DNA from: Bacillota bacterium
Lineage (GTDB): Bacteria > Bacillota_I > Bacilli_A > Acholeplasmatales > Acholeplasmataceae
Length of the DNA: 18,896 nt
Direction of reading: 5' to 3'
Assembly (NCBI GenBank): GCA_023458995.1
Contig: JAEWVV010000055.1
Span: forward strand, 1-18,896
Position 1 is the first letter of the stretch. Each line of letters starts with the position of its first letter. Both the position numbers and the translations under genes were made by a program. Shown in pieces: positions 9,830 through 17,038 of the stretch. The notes under the pieces were generated by a model that worked only from the letters and a program-made list of their open reading frames with translations, searched no databases and was not told where the DNA came from.

Positions 9830-10182
9830 TTGAATTCCTCCGCTATTTTCATCATTTCACTCATATCCATCAGTTTTAAACCAGCATCTCTGATGGCTAA
9901 TTGGTTATTTTTAGCATAACGAAACACAACATGACCTGCACCATGTTCTAAGATATGACATTCCATCATTTTTTCAGTTAATGCTTTCGCTTCAAGACTA
10001 GAAAAACCCACCCGCATTAAGACACTTCGTTCAATTGCTTTTGAAGTGTGCGTGTATGCAAGATCTAACATTGGATCAAGCAGTTGATCCGTAAGTTTCT
10101 CAAAGTATGCTTTAAGTTCAGCATCCGATAAGTTTTTAAGGTGACTTCGACGTACTTCAAAATCATCATTTCTTTGTTTCAT
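9826..10182 (-). CDS. oraS: D-ornithine 4,5-aminomutase small subunit
   Basis: This 118-residue protein is the small partner of OraE in the heterotetrameric aminomutase. It carries the family segment KAIERSVLMRVGFSS (about residues 48-62) and ends with a HGAGHVVFRYA block (about 93-103). A GGAGGA ribosome site precedes the ATG. The gene overlaps the end of ortB by 17 bases and the start of oraE by 4, ensuring matched production of the two subunits. The AIER-VL-x-x-G pattern also occurs in the N-terminal part of KamD (AVERTILRLLG), so OraS corresponds to a segment that is fused into the large subunit of the lysine enzyme. Confidence 0.95.
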   Translation of the reverse strand: MKQRNDDFEVRRSHLKNLSDAELKAYFEKLTDQLLDPMLDLAYTHTSKAIERSVLMRVGFSSLEAKALTEKMMECHILEHGAGHVVFRYAKNNQLAIRDAGLKLMDMSEMMKIAEEFK

Positions 10183-11563
10183 TGATGTCCTCCATTAGTT
10201 TTTTAACATGTTCAACACTTGTTTTAAGTTCAGCAGCAAGATATTCATAATCTTGATCAAACAAAACTTGATCTTGATAATGTTTGAGATAACTTGATCT
10301 CAAACTATCAAGTGGTACTTCTTTATGTTTTAACTGTGCTCCTGATGATGGGAAAATTATATTTTTACCAGGCTTTTCTTCCAAAGGATTTCCTAGTATT
10401 AAATCAATTCCTCTATCTTCAGCAAATGAAATTTGTGCATTCATGTGTTTACCAGCACCTGTATATTCAGTCTCTTGAACAACAATGATCTCATCTTTTT
10501 TCATAGTTTGAGCTAAACTGAATGCGAGTGCTAAACTTGTATTTCCCGCTGGACCTCTTTCCATACCTTCAAGGATAGCAAGTGCTTCTGTAATAAAGAA
10601 AACTGATCCTTGATTAACTAATCCATAGTAATCCATATAACGAAGTGGTCTTGCTGCACTACGTGGTACATCACTTCTGTCTGGGACTGTAGAAAATGGT
10701 ATTCCAAATCCGGTATGTCCTGTTGTAAAAGACTTTTTATTAAAATCTGTATCAGAAGCCATATGTAATCCAGATAAATCAACACTAGCAGCAACGATCT
10801 TTGTATCTTTAGCTCCTGCTTTGATAAGACCTCGTGCAGTTCCTGTTAAATTACCTCCACCAGCATTCGTACAAATCACAACTTCAGGAAATTTATGTTC
10901 TTTTTTCATGAGATCATTTGCGATTTCATATCCTAAGGTTTCTATTCCCATCACACCATAAGGAGAATAAAGTGATGCATTGAAATAACCTGTTTCTTCA
11001 AGTAAAACAAGAAACTCATAGAATAGTTCTGGTCCAACTGAGAGTTGTACTACTTCTGCACCATAGGCTTGACATGCTCTAGCTTTCTCAATGATTTCAG
11101 GTTGACCAACACCATTGGAATCGTAGCATTCTTGAACAATGATACATTTTAATCCCGCACGTGCTGCAAGTGCAGCAACAGCAGCACCATAATTACCCGA
11201 TGTAGCAGCAATCACACCTTTAAATCCTAACTTTTTAGCTTGATAGACTGACATAGCTGCACGTCTTGCTTTAAAAGATCCTGATAAGTTTTGAGATTCA
11301 TCTTTGAGGAAAATACGTGCTCCATATCCTTTTGGTGCAAATTTTCTAGTATAAGCACTTAATCTTTTTAATTCAATTAAAGGTGTTTGTCCAATATTAT
11401 TTTCAAGTTGAAGTGAAATGACATCTTCAAATGTATATCCAGAGGATGCCATCAGTTTTTCATAATCAAAACCGATTCCTGGATATTCAAATGCATCATA
11501 ATCTAGACGCAAAGCATTTTTCATTATGCTTTGTTTTTTATCCATGACTGATTGATAACTCAT
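10166..11563 (-). CDS. ortB: 2-amino-4-oxopentanoate thiolase, beta (PLP) subunit
   Basis: With OrtA this enzyme cleaves 2-amino-4-oxopentanoate with coenzyme A to acetyl-CoA and D-alanine. The 465-residue protein has a threonine-synthase-like PLP fold. The Schiff-base lysine is in NLSGSFKARRA (Lys98), followed by SGNYGAAVAALAA, the asparagine loop that contacts the cofactor ring. A glycine-rich CTNAGGGNLTGTARG segment is the expected PLP phosphate cup. The ATG overlaps the ortA stop in an ATGA arrangement with a GGAGGA ribosome site. Length and neighbours match the clostridial ornithine cluster. Threonine synthase itself is unlikely given the ortA partner. Confidence 0.94.
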   Translation of the reverse strand: MSYQSVMDKKQSIMKNALRLDYDAFEYPGIGFDYEKLMASSGYTFEDVISLQLENNIGQTPLIELKRLSAYTRKFAPKGYGARIFLKDESQNLSGSFKARRAAMSVYQAKKLGFKGVIAATSGNYGAAVAALAARAGLKCIIVQECYDSNGVGQPEIIEKARACQAYGAEVVQLSVGPELFYEFLVLLEETGYFNASLYSPYGVMGIETLGYEIANDLMKKEHKFPEVVICTNAGGGNLTGTARGLIKAGAKDTKIVAASVDLSGLHMASDTDFNKKSFTTGHTGFGIPFSTVPDRSDVPRSAARPLRYMDYYGLVNQGSVFFITEALAILEGMERGPAGNTSLALAFSLAQTMKKDEIIVVQETEYTGAGKHMNAQISFAEDRGIDLILGNPLEEKPGKNIIFPSSGAQLKHKEVPLDSLRSSYLKHYQDQVLFDQDYEYLAAELKTSVEHVKKLMEDINETKK

Positions 11564-11856
11564 AGAAGATCCTCCGTTTCTTGAAGGATTAAGTCTCTGA
11601 CTTCAGTTAAGATAGATACATAATGACCGAAACTATGGTCATAGAATGGATGAACAGCAACTAAAATACCTTTTTCAATACGTTTTGTAGCGGTTTCTAT
11701 TTCTACAAAATCACCAAGTGAAGCTGGCTTTAATAGTTTTCCTCTTAACCGCATTTCAAAAGGAACGCGTTTAGTTTCTACAGGTAGATTCTTAGATCTT
11801 TCCTCAACCGGTAGAATAATGCGATAAATTTCAACGTATACATTTTGATCAATCAT
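11560..11856 (-). CDS. ortA: 2-amino-4-oxopentanoate thiolase, alpha subunit
   Basis: This is the small (98-residue) partner of OrtB in the CoA-dependent thiolase of ornithine breakdown. It starts MIDQNVYVEIYRIILPVEER and contains VPFEMRLRGKLL (about residues 31-42) and HPFYDHSFGHYV, as in other OrtA proteins. The frame is open seven codons further upstream, but a strong GGAGGG ribosome site six bases before 11856 fixes the start. It is the first gene of the long operon, with a leader of roughly 55 bases from the proposed promoter. The gene ends in an overlap with ortB, so the two subunits are coupled. Confidence 0.92.
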   Translation of the reverse strand: MIDQNVYVEIYRIILPVEERSKNLPVETKRVPFEMRLRGKLLKPASLGDFVEIETATKRIEKGILVAVHPFYDHSFGHYVSILTEVRDLILQETEDLL

Positions 11857-11896
11857 GATATTCCCTCCAATGCACATAAAAAAAGAAACTCATAAC

Positions 11897-11912
11897 TTGA
11901 AAGCGCTTACCT
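11897..11912 (-). promoter_or_regulatory. Catabolite response element (cre) for CcpA
   Basis: The minus strand reads AGGTAAGCGCTTTCAA. This matches the cre consensus WTGNAARCGNWWWCAW at every position but the second. It lies about 6 bases downstream of the -10 box at 11919-11924, over the expected transcription start, which is a typical position for repression by CcpA. It implies shutdown of the arginine/ornithine operon when preferred sugars are present (inference; the ccpA gene is not in the window). Confidence 0.8.
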
Positions 11913-11918
11913 ATTTTT

Positions 11919-11947
11919 ATCATATCATTTTTAGGCTTTTTTGTATA
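11919..11947 (-). promoter_or_regulatory. Probable sigma-A promoter of the ortA-arcC operon
   Basis: The -10 box TATGAT (11919-11924) lies 17 bases from a -35-like TATACA (11942-11947), in an A-rich spacer. The start would fall within the cre site, about 55 bases before ortA. A perfect TATAAT at 11965-11970 is a second candidate, but it has no recognisable -35 box at the right distance. Confidence 0.55.
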
Positions 11948-12090
11948 GTTTTTGTATGAAAATGATTATAAAACACATGTTCATCTTCACTATAATTCTA
12001 AAAAATTCATGTTTCGGATGATACCCGCATAATTAAAGTCAAAAACAAATAAAAAAGTAAGTAATATCACTTCTTGTGAAAATGAGATAA
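11948..12090. other. Upstream part of the ord-ortA intergenic region
   Basis: The gap between ord and ortA is 335 bases (11857-12191). It holds the ord terminator, this AT-rich segment, then the promoter and cre site. No open frame of note and no B12 box or lysine-riboswitch-like core was recognised here. A short inverted repeat TCAC-AAGAA-GTGA around 12066-12078 (minus strand) could be an operator half-site pair, but it is too weak to call. Confidence 0.5.
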
Positions 12091-12125
12091 AAAGAAAAAT
12101 AAAAAAACAGGGCTAGAAGCCCTGT
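12091..12125 (-). terminator. Rho-independent terminator after ord
   Basis: The minus strand has a perfect 8-bp stem (ACAGGGCT and AGCCCTGT) with a 3-base loop (arms at 12118-12125 and 12107-12114). It is followed by a T-rich run of about 16 bases. It lies 66 bases past the ord stop and separates the lysine/cobalamin/ord unit from the ortA unit. Confidence 0.93.
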
Positions 12126-12191
12126 ACACATCAATACTGATATAGCAATTCATTATTCCATCAAGAAACCAGTAGATTAATCGATCAGAAA

Positions 12192-13235
12192 CTACTTATC
12201 AAGCAAATCTCTCATATCACCTAATATAGCTCTTGGTACAGGAAGATCAATCATCGTCTTCAATCCTGGTTTAGCATTAATCACATGTGGAATCATATTC
12301 ACGCACATCGCAATCGTACCAACTCCACCATTGACTTCAGGTGTAATCGATAAATTTATATTGGGTGTTCCTTTTAATGTAATATAATCTCCCGTTTGAG
12401 TCCCCTCAACTTCAGGTTCAATTTGTTGTGGATGAATCATGTTAATGAAAACATCCCCATTAACTAATCCTTGACCTGTCATATTAATACCTGCTAAATG
12501 ACCAGCTTTCGCTTCGCCATATGCACTCTTACGATCAATATTTGTTATAATTGGTGCCATTTGTTGTGTAAAATCATCTAATTTCACACCTAATGCATCA
12601 CTAATCATATGAACAGATTCTCTAAATCCAACATGACCAGCTAATTCACCTTCCGCCACTCTATGATGATATTCATCGAGTGAAATACCAACACCTTGCT
12701 CACGCATGACTGTGGGTCCAAAGGGAGATAAGGAGTTAACTCTCTTAGCCTCAATATGTTTTACATCAACCATCGTTCCTGTTAATGCGACAACAAGTAA
12801 ATCCATTATAAATCCTGGGTTAATTCCAGTACCTAAAACTGTAACACCAAATGCTTTAGCAAGATTATCGATTTGTTTGGATAATTCAGGCTCAGCAGCC
12901 ATAGGATAAGCCATTTCTTCAGCTGTACTAATGACATTGACTTTGTATGTAACAATCTTCTTAATCTTTTCAAATGCACCTTTAACAAAACTATCTGTAC
13001 ACAATAAAACAACATCAGCTTTTTGAGTCTGAAGGAGTAAATCAATTTTATCCGAGATGAAAACTTTTGGATGATCAGATGTTATTTCGAGTATTTCAAG
13101 AAAGTTTCTGCCGATTAAACTTGGATTCACATCACAGATTCCAATGATCTCAACACCTTTTTTCATCAGTAACATTTGAGCCATACCACGGCCCATTGCT
13201 CCAAAACCCCAAATAATAACTTTGATCTTATTCAT
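12192..13235 (-). CDS. ord: 2,4-diaminopentanoate dehydrogenase
   Basis: Ord oxidatively deaminates 2,4-diaminopentanoate to 2-amino-4-oxopentanoate with NAD(P)+, the step between OraSE and OrtAB. The 347-residue protein has an N-terminal Rossmann motif WGFGAMGRGMA (residues 9-19), then ICDVNPSLIGR, and a C-terminal substrate domain like that of dihydrodipicolinate reductase-type dehydrogenases. GTGINPGFIMDLL (about 135-147) is characteristic of the family. A GAGGAGGG ribosome site precedes the ATG, 12 bases after the adenosyltransferase gene. Unlike the clostridial cluster it is separated from ortA by a terminator, so it is expressed with the upstream genes. Related dehydrogenases also act on 2,5-diaminohexanoate, so a wider role in this cluster is conceivable. 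Confidence 0.92.
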   Translation of the reverse strand: MNKIKVIIWGFGAMGRGMAQMLLMKKGVEIIGICDVNPSLIGRNFLEILEITSDHPKVFISDKIDLLLQTQKADVVLLCTDSFVKGAFEKIKKIVTYKVNVISTAEEMAYPMAAEPELSKQIDNLAKAFGVTVLGTGINPGFIMDLLVVALTGTMVDVKHIEAKRVNSLSPFGPTVMREQGVGISLDEYHHRVAEGELAGHVGFRESVHMISDALGVKLDDFTQQMAPIITNIDRKSAYGEAKAGHLAGINMTGQGLVNGDVFINMIHPQQIEPEVEGTQTGDYITLKGTPNINLSITPEVNGGVGTIAMCVNMIPHVINAKPGLKTMIDLPVPRAILGDMRDLLDK

Positions 13236-13247
13236 AGGTCCCTCCTC

Positions 13248-13748
13248 TTATTGTACTTCATCAAAATAGCGAGCTGCAGTAAATAAAAAATCTGATAACC
13301 GGTTAATATAAGCGAGCGTATTTTCATTGATTTGTTGTTCCTGCGCTAACATCACAAGTTCTCTTTCAGCACGTCTAACTGTAACTCTAGCAATGTTTAA
13401 CCATGATCCAGCTTTTGTCTGATCAAGTTTAATAAACTTTGTGAGTGGTTTTAAATGGGAATCATAATGATCAAGTCTTTCTTCTAACCACTTAACATCA
13501 CTTTCTTGTGTAATACTTTTTAATGGATCGTTTAATGCAATCTCATGTGCGATTGAAAAGAGATGACCATGAATCTTATCGATATCATCAAGCATTTCTG
13601 GTACGCGCATATAATGTTTACCCATTAAAAGAAATGCCATGGATTCATCTAATGAACCATTAACCATAATAGGTAAATCTGCTTTACTGACCCGTTTATT
13701 CATTAAATCTGTTTTACCTTGGTCGCCACGCTTAGTATAAATCTTCAT
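13248..13748 (-). CDS. PduO-type ATP:cob(I)alamin adenosyltransferase
   Basis: The enzyme attaches the adenosyl group to cob(I)alamin, making the coenzyme that OraSE and KamDE need. The 166-residue protein has the N-terminal ATP-binding motif YTKRGDQGKTDL (residues 4-15, compare TRTGDDGTT), NGSLDE (30-35), the conserved RVTVRRAERE helix (121-130) and NRLSDFLF (149-156). The usual FILPGG-like loop before the arginine helix appears here as FIKLDQTKAGS, a visible divergence. It lies one base after the TfoX-like gene and 12 bases before ord. The context supports cofactor supply for the two mutases rather than propanediol or ethanolamine use, since no such genes are nearby. Confidence 0.9.
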   Translation of the reverse strand: MKIYTKRGDQGKTDLMNKRVSKADLPIMVNGSLDESMAFLLMGKHYMRVPEMLDDIDKIHGHLFSIAHEIALNDPLKSITQESDVKWLEERLDHYDSHLKPLTKFIKLDQTKAGSWLNIARVTVRRAERELVMLAQEQQINENTLAYINRLSDFLFTAARYFDEVQ

Positions 13749-13749
13749 A

Positions 13750-14079
13750 TCATTTCACCGTCTTCTTTTTCTTTTCAACACGAGCAGGTAATGCTTCATA
13801 TGTTTGTATAATTAGTTTCCAGATTAAATCACGATCATCCGTATCTTCAATGAGAAAATAAGGACTACCTTTTTCATAAAAACTTTCCATAATAATCTTT
13901 GGAAGAAGTTTTTTCCCTTCTTCGGTTGGTTTGATATAGAGTTTGTTATCTGCGAGAACTCCAACCATTTTTTCTTTATAGAAGAGTCCATATTCACCAA
14001 ACATCTTTTTATAACTGACATAACCCAAAGTTTCTGTTTGGTCGTTCATATAATCTTTAAAATCGTTTGATGTTGACAT
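13750..14079 (-). CDS. TfoX N-terminal domain protein
   Basis: This 109-residue protein resembles the TfoX N-terminal domain: YKKMFGEYGLFYKEKMVGVLADNKLY-type sequence (around residues 23-48), followed by a lysine-rich tail ending KKKKTVK. The C-terminal domain found in full TfoX/Sxy competence regulators is absent. Such single-domain proteins are common and mostly uncharacterised, so a competence role should not be assumed. A GGGTGA ribosome site precedes the ATG. It overlaps the membrane protein gene by 23 bases and is one base from the adenosyltransferase gene, so it is co-transcribed with them. Its link to amino-acid breakdown is unknown. Confidence 0.85.
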   Translation of the reverse strand: MSTSNDFKDYMNDQTETLGYVSYKKMFGEYGLFYKEKMVGVLADNKLYIKPTEEGKKLLPKIIMESFYEKGSPYFLIEDTDDRDLIWKLIIQTYEALPARVEKKKKTVK

Positions 14080-14665
14080 TACGATTCACCCTTCCAAATA
14101 AACAGATGAGCCATACAAAAATCAAAAACCATGTCACCCGTTCCAAAAGTCCACTATAATCAGTGACTGTAACAAGTAAAACCATCATGACAATCATCAG
14201 TCCTGTATAAAGAATATGAATTTGTCTCATCATTTTTTCCTGGGCAAGAAGTGCATGAAATGCAATCGATAACGTCAAAGATATAAGTGCAACTGCATAA
14301 AAAATCAAATGATCTTCAACTTCATCAAAATCGGTTTCAACAACCTCAAATAAATTATCATATCGCCATACGCCAAGTAAAATGATACAAATGCCAAAGA
14401 CGATAATCGGAAATGTTAATGCTTGAGGTAGATCTTCTTTTTGATGATATGCAGCAGCAATCAACAAAACAAGTAATCCAAATCCCATCCATGCAGCATT
14501 CATCAACCACGCATTATCAAAGGCTTGTGCCCCAAGTGTTGATAGGGGATATTCATACCATGAAAAAGAATCAGGTGCATCAAACGATGCGATGAGTGCT
14601 AAAACGATAAAGAATACAACAGGAATCAAAAATGCTTTAAAATGCATAATTTTGTTTAACATCAT
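14057..14665 (-). CDS. DUF998-like integral membrane protein
   Basis: The 202-residue protein has about six hydrophobic segments (roughly residues 9-26, 56-72, 82-99, 120-138, 150-167 and 174-190). The loop EYPLSTLG, near residues 38-45 after the first segment, is typical of DUF998 proteins. Its function is unknown. The sequence starts with two adjacent ATG codons (14665 and 14662). The GGGGG ribosome site is better spaced (six bases) for the second, so the true start may be 14662. It lies 52 bases after kamE with no obvious terminator between, and overlaps the next gene by 23 bases. Transport of a pathway substrate or product cannot be inferred from sequence alone. Confidence 0.75.
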   Translation of the reverse strand: MMLNKIMHFKAFLIPVVFFIVLALIASFDAPDSFSWYEYPLSTLGAQAFDNAWLMNAAWMGFGLLVLLIAAAYHQKEDLPQALTFPIIVFGICIILLGVWRYDNLFEVVETDFDEVEDHLIFYAVALISLTLSIAFHALLAQEKMMRQIHILYTGLMIVMMVLLVTVTDYSGLLERVTWFLIFVWLICLFGRVNRNVNIKRF

Positions 14666-14717
14666 ATTCCCCCAGTCGTTATTATCTTTATTTTACCATA
14701 CGCCTATGATGTATTTT

Positions 14718-15473
14718 CTATCTTTTTGGTTTAACCCCTTTATCCTTAAGCATTTGAACAGCAAATGATGCAACATCAAACGCATACTTTTTAGGACCAA
14801 AACCAGCATCATACCCCAACTCTTTAGCAAGACCGTGATGAATTCTTGGTCCACCGATAATGACGATAAAGTCATTTCTCTTATGTTCAGCTTCTAAGAG
14901 TTCAATAAACTGCGTTAAGTTTTCAATATGAATATCTTTTTGAGTCACTGTTTGTGAGATTAAAATCACATCAGCTTTTAATTCAATGGCTTTTTCTAAA
15001 AGTGTTTCGTTATCGACTTGTCCACCAAGGTTATACGCTTTAATGCCTTTATAACGTTCAAGACCATAATTTCCGTTATAACCTTTCATATTCATAATAG
15101 CATCTATCCCAACAGTATGTGCATCTGTTCCTGTAGATGCACCAACAAAGACAAGTGGTTCAGCAAAGTTTTCTTCGATATAAGATTCAACTTCTTCTTT
15201 ACTCATCACTTTCTTATTGACTTCAACAACATGAATACTGTTCATATCGATTTGATGTTCACTACGTCCATAAACAATATAAAAACTGAAATGCTCAGAT
15301 AAAGTTTCTGCATGTACAACGGCTGGGTCATGAATGCCCATCTGTAATGCAATCATTTTAGCAGCTTCTTCACCTGCAGCTGATAAACTGATAGGAAGTG
15401 AAAAAGACATTTGAACTTTTCCATCATTTTCTGTATCACCATAAGGGCGAATCCATGTAGGTTTAGTACTCAT
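14718..15473 (-). CDS. kamE: Lysine 5,6-aminomutase beta subunit, B12 binding
   Basis: KamE carries the cobalamin-binding Rossmann domain of lysine 5,6-aminomutase, which converts L-beta-lysine to 3,5-diaminohexanoate (or D-lysine to 2,5-diaminohexanoate). The 251-residue protein has the base-off B12 motif DxHxxG as DAHTVG (residues 117-122, axial His119). Lys130 in MNMKGYNG sits eleven residues on, the same spacing as the PLP-binding lysine of the characterised enzyme. A GGPRIHHG block (about 219-226) lies near the C-terminus. The ATG overlaps the kamD stop by four bases. Length is close to that of other KamE proteins. Confidence 0.96.
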   Translation of the reverse strand: MSTKPTWIRPYGDTENDGKVQMSFSLPISLSAAGEEAAKMIALQMGIHDPAVVHAETLSEHFSFYIVYGRSEHQIDMNSIHVVEVNKKVMSKEEVESYIEENFAEPLVFVGASTGTDAHTVGIDAIMNMKGYNGNYGLERYKGIKAYNLGGQVDNETLLEKAIELKADVILISQTVTQKDIHIENLTQFIELLEAEHKRNDFIVIIGGPRIHHGLAKELGYDAGFGPKKYAFDVASFAVQMLKDKGVKPKR

Positions 15474-17038
15474 TTTCTATCCCCCCTTAAAGTCATTCGC
15501 ATGAGATCTAAAATGGGATTTTGGTAGTCTTTATCCTTGATAAATACGCCCTTAAGTCCTTTTCCACCATCTTCAGTCCGTGATACTTCTGCAAATATCC
15601 CCTTTTCAAGTGATTTAAATAATCCATCATGTTTAATCTCTTGAAGTAAATGATGTGCCCTATCTAATACATCATGTGCTCTATTCATGATGATGCCATC
15701 TGGTTTAAATAAGATTTCATCACCAAAGTTTTTAAATGCTTTTTCAATATAGGCTGCAATATTTAATGCAATCGCACGATCACTCACAAAAGGTGTATGA
15801 ATCGCTTCTGTCATCATTCCAAGAAGATGAATCGATTGTTTGGTTGTTACAGCAGTCACGTTAAAAAGTGCATCTTGGACACATCCTTTAAAGATATCTC
15901 CTGTCATATGTTTTGTTGGTGGCATATATTTAAGCGGTGCATTGGGAAATATTTCTCTAGCCATTTCTGCTTGAGCAAGCTCATAGAGAAAACTATTTTC
16001 CATATTGGGATCAATCTCATAAGCATGACCAAGACCCATAAGTGATTCTTTCATGAGTGCTTTTTTAGCAAACTGTTCATTAATAAACTGAGATGATAAA
16101 ACCGTATGAGCATGATCAAAGGCATCTGATGTTGTTAAATAATTGTCTTCACCTGTATTAATAATAATCTCTGCATAACTTGAAATCACTCTTGAGAAGT
16201 ATTGGTCAATCAACGTTCTCTTCATGTTGATATCGCGGAAAATAATTCCGTACAATGAATCATTTAACATCATATCAAGACGTTCAATCGCACCCATTGC
16301 AGCAATCTCAGGCATACACAATCCTGATGCATAATTGACAAGTTTGATATATCTTTTTTCTTCTCTTGAAACTTCATCTAACGCTTCTCTCATCAGTCTA
16401 AAGTTTTCTTGAGTTGCATATGTTCCACCAAATCCTTCAGTGGTTGGACCAAAAGGTACATAGTCTAAAAGTGATTGACCTGTACTTCTAATGACTGCAA
16501 TAATGTCCGCACCTTTTTTAGCTGCAGAGACTGCTTGTTTCATATCTTCATAAATGTTACCTGTAGCAACAATGACATATTTACTGGGTGTTTCTTTTTT
16601 GCCTGTTTCTAAGATCCAGTTTTTTCTGATTTCTTTCATCTCATTAATACGTGCTAATGTCTTTTCAAAGAAAGGAGTCAGTTCAACCATTTCTTTTGGT
16701 ACAGGTAAATCTTTAAATACTTGCAAGGAGTAAGTGTTAGCTGCAACTCTTCTTGCAATCTCTTGAGGTGATTCATTCATTTCACGGACAGCATAGGTCA
16801 TATAATGAGAAACACCCTTAGATAGTCCTTCAAACGAAATGATATGGTCAACGATAGCATTTACCAAAGGACGACCAAAATCATCGACACCATCGATCCC
16901 GAGTAATCTTAAAATCGTTCTTTCAACTGCTGATGTTGTATGTAGATCGATATAAGATTGTACTTGATCAGCAATATCTTTTGCATATTTACGACATGAT
17001 TTAATTGTTTCTTGATTTAAATTAAGTTTTGTTTCCAT
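15470..17038 (-). CDS. kamD: Lysine 5,6-aminomutase alpha subunit
   Basis: KamD forms the TIM-barrel subunit that holds PLP and substrate in lysine 5,6-aminomutase. The 522-residue protein shows the N-terminal AVERTILRLLGIDG block, VIRSTGQSLLDYVPFG (about residues 188-203), NYASGLCMPEIAAMGA and PPTKHMTGDIFKG, all typical of the family. The frame is open eight codons upstream, but a GGAGG ribosome site seven bases before 17038 fixes the start. It overlaps the kamB end by 17 bases and couples to kamE through ATGA. In Clostridium and Fusobacterium clusters a kamC gene usually lies between kamB and kamD; here there is none. Confidence 0.95.
   Translation of the reverse strand: METKLNLNQETIKSCRKYAKDIADQVQSYIDLHTTSAVERTILRLLGIDGVDDFGRPLVNAIVDHIISFEGLSKGVSHYMTYAVREMNESPQEIARRVAANTYSLQVFKDLPVPKEMVELTPFFEKTLARINEMKEIRKNWILETGKKETPSKYVIVATGNIYEDMKQAVSAAKKGADIIAVIRSTGQSLLDYVPFGPTTEGFGGTYATQENFRLMREALDEVSREEKRYIKLVNYASGLCMPEIAAMGAIERLDMMLNDSLYGIIFRDINMKRTLIDQYFSRVISSYAEIIINTGEDNYLTTSDAFDHAHTVLSSQFINEQFAKKALMKESLMGLGHAYEIDPNMENSFLYELAQAEMAREIFPNAPLKYMPPTKHMTGDIFKGCVQDALFNVTAVTTKQSIHLLGMMTEAIHTPFVSDRAIALNIAAYIEKAFKNFGDEILFKPDGIIMNRAHDVLDRAHHLLQEIKHDGLFKSLEKGIFAEVSRTEDGGKGLKGVFIKDKDYQNPILDLMRMTLRGDRK

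Noticed and set aside
12000..12045. Minus-strand TTGACT followed by TATCAT as a promoter
   Set aside because: The spacing is only 13 bases, too short for a sigma-A promoter.
11857..12191. Possible cobalamin or lysine riboswitch upstream of ortA
   Set aside because: No B12 box and no lysine-riboswitch core was found, and the likely leader is only about 55 bases long.
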